Assembly: GCA_039707465.1 (NCBI GenBank)
Contig: CM077648.1
Coordinates: forward strand, 16,261,119-16,325,118
DNA length: 64,000 nucleotides
Source: Rhabdophis nuchalis
Lineage: Eukaryota > Chordata > Lepidosauria > Squamata > Natricidae
Reading direction: 5' to 3'
Position numbers and translations under genes: made by a program. The notes beneath the pieces are model-generated. The model saw nothing but the letters and a program-made list of their open reading frames with translations, was not told where the DNA came from and did no database searches. Positions 32,684 through 42,635 of this stretch are shown here, in pieces (the stretch's first letter is position 1; each line of letters starts with the position of its first letter).

Positions 32684-33079
32684 ACATGACCACAGAGACG
32701 TCTTTGGACAGTGCTGGCTCTTCAGCTTTGAAACAGAGATGAGCACCGCCTCCTAGAGCCAGGAACGTCTAGCACATATGTGCGAGAGTAACCTTTACCG
32801 CTTAATCCATTCAAAAAACACATTGCAGCTTTTGGAGCTGCAATGATACACACACACAGTCATTTTGCTTTGCAGATTTATTTTAATCAATAGCTTTCAG
32901 ACAGATCTCATGGAAATGAATGACACCTTGATTTTGTTCCAGTGAAACATATCCACCGCCTTCTACACTGGTTGGAAGGGAGAAATGAATAAGCACTGTT
33001 TTCTACTGCAACAAACGCAGAGACTGAGGCCTGCCCTGAGCAACAGTCGGACAGAAAACACCCTTCCCCATGAAGTCAC

Positions 33080-33520
33080 TTGCTTCTGAATTATTATTGC
33101 ATCTTGTATTATCATGAGGACTAACCATATAATAAATCACTGCGCTCTGCTCAGCACTAATACTCTATTTATTAGGCAGTTCAATTGAGACTTTCTTTGC
33201 TCATCAAATAATAGATGTACGCCTTGCTGGAGAACGAAACACCCACAACTCATTGTGGAGGATATTTCCCCTGGCGTCTGAGATAATGGCAATTCTAAAA
33301 CTACATGATTTACACTACTTGAAATTAGACTGTAATTTGCCAGGCATTAAGCGAGTTCAGGGCCTCAATATCGAGGCTTAATAGGGATCCTTTCCATTAA
33401 AAACAGTTGGCTTCTGTGACCATGAGCAATGCATTTCCTCTCCTGGGCTGTTTTCTAACGGGGACATTTGCATAATTAGCTCTAAGCATGCCTGCAACTG
33501 TTTTCAATGTTTTGGTAAGC
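33080..33520. other. Candidate conserved noncoding element
   Basis: Non-repetitive DNA of balanced composition with homeodomain/POU-like words: atttgcataattagc (about 33467-33481, octamer-like plus TAAT), caattgagactttctttgct and ctgagataatggcaattcta. It has no ORF of note. It looks like vertebrate developmental enhancer sequence, but only an alignment could show conservation. Confidence 0.3.
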
Positions 33521-33677
33521 AAAAATTTTGCTTCCCTCCCCCCAAAAAAGTTGTTTATTTTTTGTTCTCTATATACAATTATACAGGTATACATTCACAT
33601 AGTTATTATTCTTTTTTACATTCGTCATTCTTATACATTCCATTTACAGGGTTATAACATACAGTTTCAGACAGACA

Positions 33678-34195
33678 ATACAATAGCAGAGTTGGAAGGG
33701 ACCTTGGAGGTCTTCTAGTCCAATCCCCTGCCTAGGCAGGATGCCCTATACCGTTTCAGACAGATGGCTATCCAACATCTTCTTAACGACATGCAGTGTT
33801 GGGGCATTCACAACTTCTGGAGGCAAGCTGTTCCACTGATGAATTGTTCTAACTGTCAGGAAATTTCTCCTCAGTTCTAAGTTGCTTCTCTCCTTGATTA
33901 GTTTCCACCCATTGCTTCTTGTCCTACCCTCAGGTGCTTTGGACCATAGCTTGACTCCCTCTTCTTTGTGGCAACCCCTGAGATATTGGAACACTGCTAT
34001 CATGTCTCCCCTAGTCCTTCTTTTTATTAAACTAGACATACCCAGTTCCTGCAACCGTTCCTAATATGTTTTAGTGTCCAGTCCCCTAATCCTCTTTGTT
34101 GCTCTTCTCTGCACTCTTTCCAGAGTCTCCACAACTTTTCTACATTGTGGCGACCAAAATTGAATGCAGTATTCCAAGTGTGTTTGTGTTGCTTT
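33678..34195 (-). mobile_element. CR1 LINE 3' end
   Basis: A short (CAATA)2 tail near 33678 is followed by gcagagttggaagggacctt. The minus-strand ORF 34054-33746 has RRTRGDMIAVFQYLRGC and SLPPEVVNAPTL. The copy reaches gcgaccaaaattgaatgcag at about 34170. Truncated 5'. Confidence 0.92.
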
Positions 34196-34204
34196 GTTTA
34201 CTAT

Positions 34205-34445
34205 CCCTCGCCTGTTTTGACACCATCTTCTTTTCTCTTTCTTTTCTCCCTCATCTACTTCCTTCCTTCCTCGCTCCTTTCCCTTCCTTTTCCCCTTACC
34301 TCTCCCCTACTCCTCTCTTCCTCTTCCCCTTCCTACCCTCTCTCCTCATCTCCTTCTCCCTTCCACCTTCCTCTCCTCACCTCTATCTTCCTTCCCTCCT
34401 CTTCCCCTCCTCTCCTCTCCTCTCCTCGCTTCCTTTCTTTTTCTA
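34205..34445 (+). repeat. Long polypyrimidine tract
   Basis: About 240 bases almost entirely C and T (purines on the other strand), non-tandem, with tccttcc and tcctctcc words. It could form triplex DNA. The overlapping ORFs on both strands are composition artefacts. Confidence 0.9.
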
Positions 34446-35169
34446 TTGCTGTAGGTGTCTCTTCCAATTCTTAATTTTAAATCTCTTAGGGTGGTATTTC
34501 TGCCGACCCAAAAACAGTTGAATATCATTTCTTGTTCCCTTTCCTTCTCAAATCTATCCTGATTATGTCCCCTCCCCGCTTTTTGTATCTTACCTTTTTG
34601 TGATGATTAGAGTCACAATGGCAATGGAATTGGGATTCTAAGTTGTATACTGTAAGGTTTTGGAGCTGTGGGTGGCCTAGTGAAGCCTTGCAAAGCCTCA
34701 CATTTTTAAAGTAACAGTAGATAGAATTACTTAAGTTCTACCTAGAACGAACAATTCAAATAAACAAATAAAATATGGGTCTAAAGAATGACTTAAATAC
34801 GGCCCTATCTAATGAAATACAATTCCATTTATTCTTTCTTCCACAAAAATGGTATAATGCAGTCAGAAAGCAGTTCTGGAGTTTTCTGATCCCAAAATTA
34901 TCAATTATTTGGTATTTCACGCTACAAAATGGCCATGGTGAACCTCTGCAGATTCTGCAGGTGGTGTTTTGTCCCATTCTAATTTTTGCTTCATACCTCT
35001 TCTTACCTTCTGTGTTTCAGCTGCCCTAGAAGGTCCTTTAAGTGGAATGGGGGGCATGAAATTAAGTATGTGTTTCCCTCCCTTTCAGGACAGGGTTATG
35101 CTCCTGTCTACCCTGAAAGGTGTACTATCCTCAGTTTGGAAAAAGCTATTTCCACTGTCCCATTGATTT
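34446..35169. other. No recognised gene or repeat
   Basis: Nothing supported; three overlapping short ORFs (34775-35237) lack domains. Confidence 0.5.
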
Positions 35170-35177
35170 CTCTAGTC

Positions 35178-35277
35178 CTGTATTTCTCAACCTTGGCAAC
35201 TTTAAGACATGGCTGGTGGAGGAATTCTGAGAGTTGAAGTCCATGTATCTTAAAGTTGCCAAGGTCGAGAAACACTG
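35178..35277. mobile_element. Foldback hAT MITE, decayed
   Basis: ctgtatttctcaaccttggc…cttaaagttgccaaggtcga…gaaacactg is an inverted repeat related to the 135-bp foldback family. The duplication CTCTAGTC / ATCTAGAC (35170-35177, 35278-35285) matches 6 of 8. Confidence 0.8.
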
Positions 35278-35285
35278 ATCTAGAC

Positions 35286-35418
35286 CAGGCCTGTCAAAAT
35301 GGCGATCCATGGGCAGGATGTGTCATGCACAGGCCACGCCCATCCTGACTCCGCAAAGGCAAAAAAGTCACGATACATCACAATATGTCACGTGATGTGA
35401 TCGAGTTTGACACCCGTG
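35286..35418. mobile_element. hAT MITE (tgtcaaa family), 133 bp
   Basis: Starts caggcctgtcaaaatggcga and ends gatcgagtttgacacccgtg. A perfect duplication ATCTAGAC lies at 35278-35285 and 35419-35426. It inserted at the target site of the neighbouring foldback MITE, so the two share the middle copy. Confidence 0.93.
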
Positions 35419-35426
35419 ATCTAGAC

Positions 35427-36241
35427 TGATAGATTCTAGGCTGTCAGCATGGAGCCCAAACTGATGATGTTCAGACTGTATACAGACTGAATAAGCTCCT
35501 AACCTGTAAAGCAAAGTACACATTCTACAATTCATTTGCTTAACATCAAAGTCGATATACAATTAAAAAACACACACACACATTGCTTTTTTGATAGCTG
35601 ATTCCCCCCCCCCAATAATTAGTACTTTTTTTATACAAAGGAAAAGAGAGATACTGCCATAATTAATCAGAACTATAGGTTGTCTCACAGATTTATCACA
35701 CTCTTTGGAATTCTGTCTAATTAGTTATTGCGAACTATGCAGATTTGAGTTTTAGAGCCCGTTTCAGCTGCAAAGAAGATGTCTCTCCCCAATTTGGCAT
35801 TTGCCAGATGTTCTGGGAATATAATTCCCAGATCTCCCAGCCGAATACATAGGAAGGAAGAGACTAGGTTAGGGAAAGCTGGTATATGAAATAATCAGCA
35901 GCAGGACTGGGACCGAAATGTCTCATGATGCTCACTTAGTGAAATAGGGCTAATCATGATCTCTCAGCTTGACCTACTTCACAGTGTATTATGAGAGTGA
36001 CGTGGAGGTAGGGAGAGAGAAAATGATCCACGGGAGCTTATCGGAAAAGAATGGAATAAAATTGTGAGAAATACAGATACTGTCTTCTAGAATAAATGTT
36101 CTACTCCTGAAATCAAACACAGGATAACCTTAGCTATACTGCGGGCATAACACTCAAAGACCGCCCTCACCAGCGCTGACACCAAGAAAGATGAGAAGAT
36201 TAATGCTTATGTCCAATTCTCCATATATGATGTTGACATTG
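35427..36241. other. No recognised gene or repeat
   Basis: Nothing supported apart from short (CA)n and poly(C) runs near 35571-35612. Confidence 0.5.
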
Positions 36242-36249
36242 GCCTAGTC

Positions 36250-36804
36250 CAGTGGTTCTCAACCTTTTCTTCACCATGGACCTCCTTTAAATACCTTTTG
36301 TGGCCATGGACGATAGCGATGGACCCTCCCAGATTTAACTCAAGATTGAAATCATAATATATTTTCAAGCCTTTGTGGACCCCCTAAAACAGTGATGGCT
36401 AACCTTTTTTGGCTTGTGTGCCAAAAGCGGGGGGAGCGCAAGGGGGGGGTCGTACATGGGCGTGCCACACCCATAATGCTATGTGCGCAACCCCCTGCTT
36501 TTGGCTCGTTTTTTTCGCCCTCCCCAGTCTCCAGAGGCTTTCTAGGAGCCTAGGGAGGGTGTAAACAGCCTCTTCCCCCCACCTCCAGAGGCTTCAGGAG
36601 CTTCCCTGAAGCCTCCAGAGGGCGAAAAACGGCCTCAAAAGAAGGCCTAAATCAGCTGGCCAGCGCACACATGCGCGCTGGAGCTGACAGGGCATCGCCT
36701 CGCGTACGCTAAGAAATGGTTCTGCGTGCCACCTGTGGCATCCGTGCCATAGGTTCGCCATCACTGCCCTAAAACAACATAATGGCCCAGGTTGAAAATC
36801 CTTG
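36250..36804. mobile_element. hAT element (cagtggttctcaacc family) containing another hAT MITE
   Basis: Left part 36250-36389 (cagtggttctcaaccttttc, ccatggacctccttt). It resumes at about 36775 and ends ccaggttgaaaatccttg. The duplication is GCCTAGTC (36242-36249) and ATCTAGTC (36805-36812), 6 of 8. It carries the element at 36390-36766. Confidence 0.85.
36390..36766. mobile_element. hAT MITE (gatggcgaacc family), 377 bp
   Basis: Starts cagtgatggctaacctttt and ends ataggttcgccatcactg. A perfect duplication CCCTAAAA lies at 36382-36389 and 36767-36774. GC-rich interior with gaagcctccagagggcgaaa. Non-coding. Nested in 36250-36804. Confidence 0.95.
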
Positions 36805-36812
36805 ATCTAGTC

Positions 36813-37233
36813 CAGTGATGGTGAACCTTTTTGACACCAAGTGCTCAAACTGGAATGTGTGCATGTGCGTGCGCTGGAGCACCAGAAGCCCAAAGACCAG
36901 GTGGTCAGTGCTCATGCGCGCACTGGCCAGCTGGTCTTTGGGTTTCCAGCACACATATGCACACTGGCTAGCTGGTCTTCAGGCGCATCTCAGCACCAGA
37001 AACCCAAAGACCAGCTGGCTGGTGCGTGCATGCCCGTTTTCTGGACCATTTTCTGGTGGTTTTCAGGCCAGGTTTTGGCCATTTTCAGGACATTTTCCGG
37101 CGCTCCAGAGCCCGCAAAGACTGGCTAGCGATGTGTGCTCCAGAAACCAAAAGAGCGCTGAAAATGGCATGTGCCCACAGAGAGGGCTCTGCGTGCCACC
37201 TCTGGCACGCATGTCATAGGTTCTCCATCATGG
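36813..37233. mobile_element. hAT MITE (gatggcgaacc family), 421 bp
   Basis: Starts cagtgatggtgaaccttttt and ends ataggttctccatcatg(g). The duplication is ATCTAGTC (36805-36812) and GTCTAGTC (37234-37241), 7 of 8. It landed on the right target copy of the previous hAT, giving three copies of ctagtc. The interior has repeated caccagaagcccaaagacca words. Confidence 0.88.
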
Positions 37234-37573
37234 GTCTAGTCTGTTTCTGATCAAGATCGGACTATCCAAGCAGCAGATTTTAAGGGCTAAGGAAGAAAAT
37301 AAAACTGACAGATATTTTTATATTCCATCATTAGGAAAGAGATACTTTGTACATTTTCTACTTCACATTCCAGAACAATTTGTCTGGTTTTGGGTATTTT
37401 ACCTCTCAAAGAACACTTTTTTATGGTCCTGATGCAATCATGATTGCAAAAGAGGCCTATTTTTATTGACAAAACCGTCAGCAATGTTAAAATGACCTAT
37501 GTTGAATTAGGCAATTCTGTCCTGCATTCAGTTGTATAACAGCTATCATTTGGTTTGATTTGATTTAAAGAAG

Positions 37574-38044
37574 CCCTGGTTCAAATCCCAGTAAGGGTAT
37601 GACTAGCTGATGAGAGCTAAAAAGCTTGAAATAGATCTATCCTAGTCTCCCTGACTTATTTATTGATCAGCTCAAAAACGTAACACACACATATGTGTGT
37701 GTGGGTGTCACAACACCCTGTTAAGCCCCAATTAAGGGAGGAAGCATACTGCTTTCCTTTTCTGCTTTTCGGCTCATCACCAGAGACCATCTAGACAGAA
37801 AGCTATGAGTTCCGTTGTGTACTTTTGTTGTATGTGTGTTAGGTTTTTGAGCTGATCAAAAAATAAATCCGGGAAATTAGGATAGATCTATTTCAAGCTT
37901 TTTAGCTCTCATCAGCTAGCCATAACCTTACTGGGATTCGAACCAGGGAAGTATTACATGTTAGGCAGATGAATAGAGCTAAATAGCTTGAAATAGATCT
38001 ATCCTAGTCTCCCTGATTTATTTATTGATCAGCTCAAAAACCTA

Positions 38045-38078
<34 letters not shown>

Positions 38079-38080
38079 GT
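37574..38080. repeat. Three copies of a SINE-like unit, two in inverted orientation, with (AC)n
   Basis: Copy 1 (37574-37691, plus) reads ccctggttcaaatcccagta, then gatgagagctaaaaagcttg, gaaatagatctatcctagtc and agctcaaaaacgtaacacac. Copy 2 (37832-37948) is its reverse complement and ends tactgggattcgaaccaggg. Copy 3 (about 37973-38050, plus) lacks the head and runs into (AC)n at 38043-38069. ggttcgaatcccagta is a perfect tRNA B-box type word, which suggests tRNA ancestry. I do not recognise the family. Confidence 0.7.
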
Positions 38081-39024
38081 TTAAGAGTCATTATAGGTTT
38101 TCACCACTTGGTGTCCTTCAAGGGCAATTTTTATTTATACAAAAAAAGTGTAGTTTTATTTCAGTCTACTCAAGCTTTCTCGTTCTTTCTGCAATCATGA
38201 TTGCTCAATTATTGCAATTCAGCATTTGCACAAAAATTACAGGAAAAAAATAGCATGAGATTTTAAATTAGCGGTAGTAAATAATCTAATGATGATAACA
38301 TAGCAACAGGGAATCACCGCTCTCAATGAGTGTCTCCCGCTTGCTATTCTATTTACAATTTGAGAATGTTTTCAACATATAGACTCTTAGATCAAAAGTA
38401 GGCTGTGTTTAATGGCATTTAAAATTGGATGTGTTTCATTTGTAGGTCCATATGTATCAGAAGGGGCGGCAATTAATGCAAAGTGGTCAAAAACAGGCAA
38501 TCCAATGGTTGGTTTTATATATTTTTTATGGATTATGGTGATTTTGGAAGACTTTCCTTGGGGAAAATAGATAATCCATTTTTAGGGTTTCTTCCACAAT
38601 TTTAATGAATCAAGGAGCGTCCTGTAAGAGGACAAATATTTGTAGGGGCCTCTACCATCTGGTACAACACTCACTTTAAAATCCACACGTTCCTAGTGAC
38701 TAACAAAGACATTCTCTTCTATCCTCTTCTGTTGGAACTAGAAAAATTTAGAAATCATGGATCTTTCAACAGTCTCCAGCAAAGAATGATGTTTGACCCT
38801 AGTTTTTTGATTGATGTTTCTTATGGTGACTGAAGTTTCCATGACTTGGGTTGCTAAAAGTGATATTGATGTTACTGATTTCTCTTTCTCCTCTCTTTCT
38901 CTGTTCATGCATTTATTGTGTGATTCTATCTTACCTTGAATGGCTACAATTAAAACAGCTCACATATTGATTAAATAAATTAATAAATTAATAAAAAAAA
39001 GTACAACTCCAGATCTAAACACTC
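38081..39024. other. No recognised gene or repeat
   Basis: AT-rich; nothing supported. Confidence 0.5.
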
Positions 39025-39067
39025 CTTGGGCTGGATGTGGCCCGCGGGCCTTGAGTTTGACACCCCT
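39025..39067. mobile_element. hAT 3'-end fragment (tgtcaaa family)
   Basis: ggatgtggcccgcgggcctt and gagtttgacacccctg match the right end of the element at 52542-52771. The rest is missing. Confidence 0.6.
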
Positions 39068-39204
39068 GTTTTAGTTAGTATAACACTGTTATTATAGTCC
39101 ATGTGTGGTTATGACTTTATACAGATGTTCAATAAATAATGGTGATTTTTATCAATACATTCCTATATGGATTGATTCCGGTGAAACACTAGTTGTGAGT
39201 AGCA

Positions 39205-39458
39205 GGATTGTTAAGTGAATCTCTTTTTTTCCATTGACCTGGTTTGTCAGAAGGTCACAACGGGGGATCATGTAATTCTGGGACACTGCAACTGTCATAA
39301 ATATGGGTCAATGGTCAAGTGTCTAAATTTTGATCGCATGACCATGGGGAATGCTGCAACAGTTGATAAATGTGAAAAATGGCCACAAGTCAATTTTTTC
39401 AATACCCTTGCAACTTTGAACGCTTCCTGAAAAACCGCTGTACGTCGAGGACCACCTG
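39205..39458. mobile_element. Tigger-like element, left end lost
   Basis: gattgttaagtgaatc, cagaaggtcacaacggggga and gaccatggggaatgctgcaa lead to gtacgtcgaggaccacctg. The right TIR is intact. Confidence 0.75.
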
Positions 39459-39519
39459 AACATCTACCCATCTGATACACACACACGTTTAGAGAAGAAA
39501 CAAATCAATTCGTCATCAT

Positions 39520-39897
39520 TGCTAGTAGACACATGAATAGAGTCTCAGACATTGCTAATAAAAACAAGTAGGTTTACTTGTGATGAAAAATAAACTACGG
39601 CTTCACAAGCAGTGACAGTAGGTATTGAATCAAATACAGTCTTTAACTCAAAAACAATTGCTTACAGTTGCAATCCATGATTCTTCCTAGTTCTGCAAAG
39701 TCAGTCAGTCAGTCAAGTCACTCAGTCAGAGTGAGCAGAGAAAGAGAGAGAGCTCCTGGCTTCCTCTTATTGCTGAGTTAATTACAGCAGCTAATTACAT
39801 TCAAACATATAACATTTAAAGTAACAAAGACCATTTGTAATCATGGCTTATATATATTGCCAACCCAACACTAGGATTATACTCCTAACAATCGTAT
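39520..39897 (-). mobile_element. Putative LTR
   Basis: On the minus strand it starts tgttaggagtataatcctag and has a TATATATAAG box at about 39850 (reverse). A short run of GACT repeats follows (gtcagtcagtcagtc at 39701-39715 on plus). The end is near 39520. TG start and TATA box suggest an LTR, but no clear target duplication was found. Confidence 0.35.
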
Positions 39898-40334
39898 TCA
39901 ACAGAACAATTGTAAGGTCGGCATTATTTTTTCCAGCATAGTCCATTCCGGCGTCAGTCAAGCCGATGAGTTGTGGCTTGCTGCTTCATTGTGTCTTTAC
40001 AATAGATCCGTTTCCTCCCTCTCGAGGGATGCCGCTTAAACAGAATAATAGGTTAAGTTTCGGATTCCTTTCTATAGCTATGCCCCAAGGGCCAGGTTAC
40101 TTAGCAAGATGGTGGCTTATTAAGATAAACACTTAAGTAGGGCCAACACAGGATGTTTATTTTCCACATGTCCTCACCAGCTTCTACAGACAGAAGACCG
40201 AAAGCCCAACTTAACTCTCTCCACAGATGAAGAACCCCTCCCCTTTCCTTCACAGCTAAATAAGGGATTTTATTGGCAAAGCCCTTTGCTGTACAGTTTT
40301 ACTGAATGCCAGGTAGCTGGTATCTCCACCACTG
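39898..40334. other. Unassigned; no gene recognised
   Basis: May contain further LTR-derived sequence; no ends seen. Confidence 0.35.
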
Positions 40335-40338
40335 CCAC

Positions 40339-40827
40339 CGTTGGAAGAAATGTCCTTCTGGGTTCAGTTCCAAGTGGGGAGAAAGACACTGGAAACAATG
40401 GGGGCTGCTTGGAAAGATGGTTTTAATGGTGGACAGGATCACATGCCTTGAAGATGATGGGTGAAGAAAAAAAAAGGGAAAGGATGCTGAGAGTCCCTGG
40501 CTTTTATACCCTCTCTGGGCTTTTGAATTTGAGCTTGTATTCTGATTGATTGTCAGACTCCCATGGAGCCATGCAGGGGCAACTTTGTAGGCTGTCCTGA
40601 GTTCCAGGCTTGGTTGAGACTAGCTGGGGGATGATATAATGAGGGGGCTTTGGGCAATTCCTACTATGCCTCTGCCTGAAGGAGGTAGATCTTTGTTATG
40701 TAGAATAGACCGGCTCAGGCCTTGGTGGGGCTGAATTTCAGCCTCCCTTTTAGGGCAAATATTCTGCTCTTTTAATATTTCCTAAATCTCATTTTCATAG
40801 GGGAAGGATGGGTGCTAACTTCCTACA
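40339..40827 (+). mobile_element. Solo LTR of the tgttggaag family, 489 bp
   Basis: Starts cgttggaagaaatgtccttc (TG mutated to CG) and ends gtgctaacttcctaca. A perfect 4-bp duplication CCAC lies at 40335-40338 and 40828-40831. A TATA-like ttttatacc lies near 40502. The family also occurs at 25062, 43691, 45547, 49066, 49772 and 50286. No gag, pol or env found. Confidence 0.9.
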
Positions 40828-41688
40828 CCACGAGTACCGCCCCACTGTTATCCTGGCAAAATTACTGGTAATTCCTTACTTACCTGAAATCAAGAGTGGC
40901 TGAATGCAGGAACTGGTATTCTCCCCCATAGACTCTTGTGTTTCTCTACTCTTGCTTTGAGTTTGATTGCTTGCCCAAAATTAGTTCTGTTGAACCTCTT
41001 CCTGAGAGCTTTTACCTGTACAGGTAGTCCAAGACTTAACAACAGTTTGCTTAGGGTTGACTTGTGACCATTTTTCACAATTACGACCATTTCAGGATCC
41101 CTCATGGTCATTTGATCCAAATTCAGACGCTTGGCTGGATATTTATGACCATTGCAGTGTCCTGGGGCCATGTGATAATACCTTCTTGCAAGCAAATTCA
41201 ACGGGGAAGCCAGATTCAGGTAAGAGCTGTGTTATGACTTTGCAATTGCAATAATTCACATAACAACAGTGGCAAGAAAGGTTGCAAAATGAGGCAAAAA
41301 TCAGTTAGCAACTGTCTCACTTAGCAACAGAAATGTTGGGCTCAATTGTGGTCGTAAGACGAGAATTAGGTTTAGTCGTAAGTTGAGGCCCATGTGCAGG
41401 GGTGAAATCCAGCAGGTTTTGACAGGTTCTGCAAAATTGGTAGCGGAAATTTTGAGTAGTTCAGAGAACCGGCAAATACTACGTCTGGCTGGCCCCAAAG
41501 TGGGGAGGGAATGAGGATTTTGCAATATCCTTACAATACAATACAATAACAGAGTTGGAAGGGACCTTGGAGGTCTTCTAGTCCAACCCCCTGCCTAGGC
41601 AGGAACCTTATACCGTTTCAGACAAATGGCTATCCAACATCCTCTTAAAGACTTCCAGTGTTGGGGCATTCACAACTTCTGCAGGCAA

Positions 41689-42029
41689 TAATAATAAAAA
41701 ATAATAATAATAATTTTATTTTTAAACCGCACCCTCTCCCCACAGGGACCCGGGGCGGTGCACAGGCAGAATAAAAACAGTCAAAAAATACATACATTTC
41801 ATAAAAAACAATTAAACCAACCCTGTGCTAAAAATTCGCTAAAAATGTGCTACCCCATTAAAAAACCCCAAAGACAGAGAGACTATCCTAGGCCGGCCAG
41901 ACAGAAGAAGTGTGTTTTTAGCTTGAGACGGAAGGAGCGGAGGTCAGTGGTCATCCTGATATCGGGGGGAAGGTCATCCTGATATTGGGGGGAAGGTCGT
42001 TCCAGAGGGCCGGGCCCGCCACAGAGAGA
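41689..42029 (-). mobile_element. L2-like LINE 3' end inside CR1
   Basis: An (AAT)n tail at 41689-41716 is followed by ccgcaccctctccccacagg and gacccggggcggtgcacagg. It runs through ggaaggtcgttccagagg to cccgccacagag. It contains an internal duplication (ggtcatcctgatat, 41949-41990). The CR1 reads on at 42030. Confidence 0.88.
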
Positions 42030-42128
42030 GAAAGCTGTTCCACTGACTAATTGTTCTAACTGTCAGGAAATTTCTCCTCAGTTCCAAGTTGCTTCTCACC
42101 TTGATTAGTTTCCACCCATTGCTTCTTG

Positions 42129-42299
42129 AAAAAAAGTTTTATTGTGTTTTATACTTTTTTACAAATAGGGTAAAAGGTTAGGATGTGTAAAAGATATTGT
42201 GAGAACTTTCACGTCGAAGTCGTTGACCCCTTCCGAGGCTTCATAACAAAATATAGATAATACATTAAATTTTCATTTGTACTACAAAGTGGAAAGAAT
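42129..42299. other. 172-bp insert of unknown type between CR1 direct repeats
   Basis: aaaaaaagttttattgtgtt…cttccgaggcttcataacaa…gtactacaaagtggaaagaa. It begins with an A-run. It is flanked on both sides by a roughly 120-bp CR1 segment (first copy ends, second restarts at 42300). It may be a retrotransposed fragment with an unusually long target duplication. Confidence 0.4.
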
Positions 42300-42635
42300 G
42301 TTGGGGCATTCACAACTTCTGGAGGCAAGCTGTTCCACTGGTTATTGTTCTAACTGTCAGGAAATTTCTCCTCACTTCTAAGTTGCTTCTCTCCTTGATT
42401 AGTTTCCACCCATTGCTTCTTGTTCTACCCTCAGGTGCCTTGGAGAATAGCTTGGCTCCCTCTTCTTTGGCAACCCCTGAGATATTGGAAGATTGCTATC
42501 ATGTCTCCCCTGGTCCTTCTTTTCATTAAACTAGACGGAATGGAGATTTTGCAGTATCCTTTCCCTGCCACACCCACCAAGCCATGCCCACAGAACCAGT
42601 GAAAAAAAAATTAATTTCATCACTCCCCATGTGTA

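Larger units (their letters stand above)
32014..32802 (+). mobile_element. tRNA-derived SINE containing a solo LTR
   Basis: The left part (32014-32242) is the same SINE as 2726-3079: gtggctcagtggctaagacg, cagcttctgccaacttagca, tgccggccacat. It resumes at 32684 with acatgaccacagagacgtct and ends gagagtaacctttaccgc. A 13-bp target duplication taatccgttcaaa / taatccattcaaa (32001-32013, 32803-32815) has one mismatch. The SINE is older than the LTR inside it. Confidence 0.92.
41534..42534 (-). mobile_element. CR1 LINE material in two overlapping parts, inside the hAT
   Basis: Part 1: 41534-41688 plus 42030-42128 (interrupted by an L2 end). Part 2: 42300-42534. Both contain the same roughly 120-bp CR1 stretch, from ttggggcattcacaacttct to cccattgcttcttg. 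Between them lies an unrelated 172-bp insert. Host sequence around the CR1 (ggattttgcaatatcctt / gagattttgcagtatcctt) is also repeated at both edges, like a roughly 24-bp target duplication. Confidence 0.85.
41397..42625. mobile_element. hAT MITE (caggggtgaaatcc family) split by CR1 and L2
   Basis: The left piece (41397-41532) starts caggggtgaaatccagcagg. The right piece (42536-42625) reads ttgcagtatcctttccctgc…ccagtg and ends atttcatcactc. A perfect 8-bp duplication CCCATGTG at 41389-41396 and 42626-42633 flanks the whole composite. So everything between the pieces arrived later. Intact sister: 57416-57636. Confidence 0.92.
41021..42635. mobile_element. Tigger-like element hosting a multi-level nest
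   Basis: TA then caggtagtccaagacttaac. Family words follow (gaccattgcagtgtcctggg, cgtaagttgagg). The last bases of the right TIR appear to be split by the hAT at 41397-42625, after which gtgta remains. The end assignment is inferred from the family's cctgta end. Confidence 0.65.

Noticed and set aside
34096..34528. Proline/serine/leucine-rich ORFs on the plus strand
   Set aside because: Composition effect of the polypyrimidine tract, with overlapping frames equally open.
36815..37250. 134- and 95-codon ORFs with repeated QKPKDQ-like words
   Set aside because: They lie wholly inside a hAT MITE with a clear duplication; the repeats come from the element's own internal DNA repeats.
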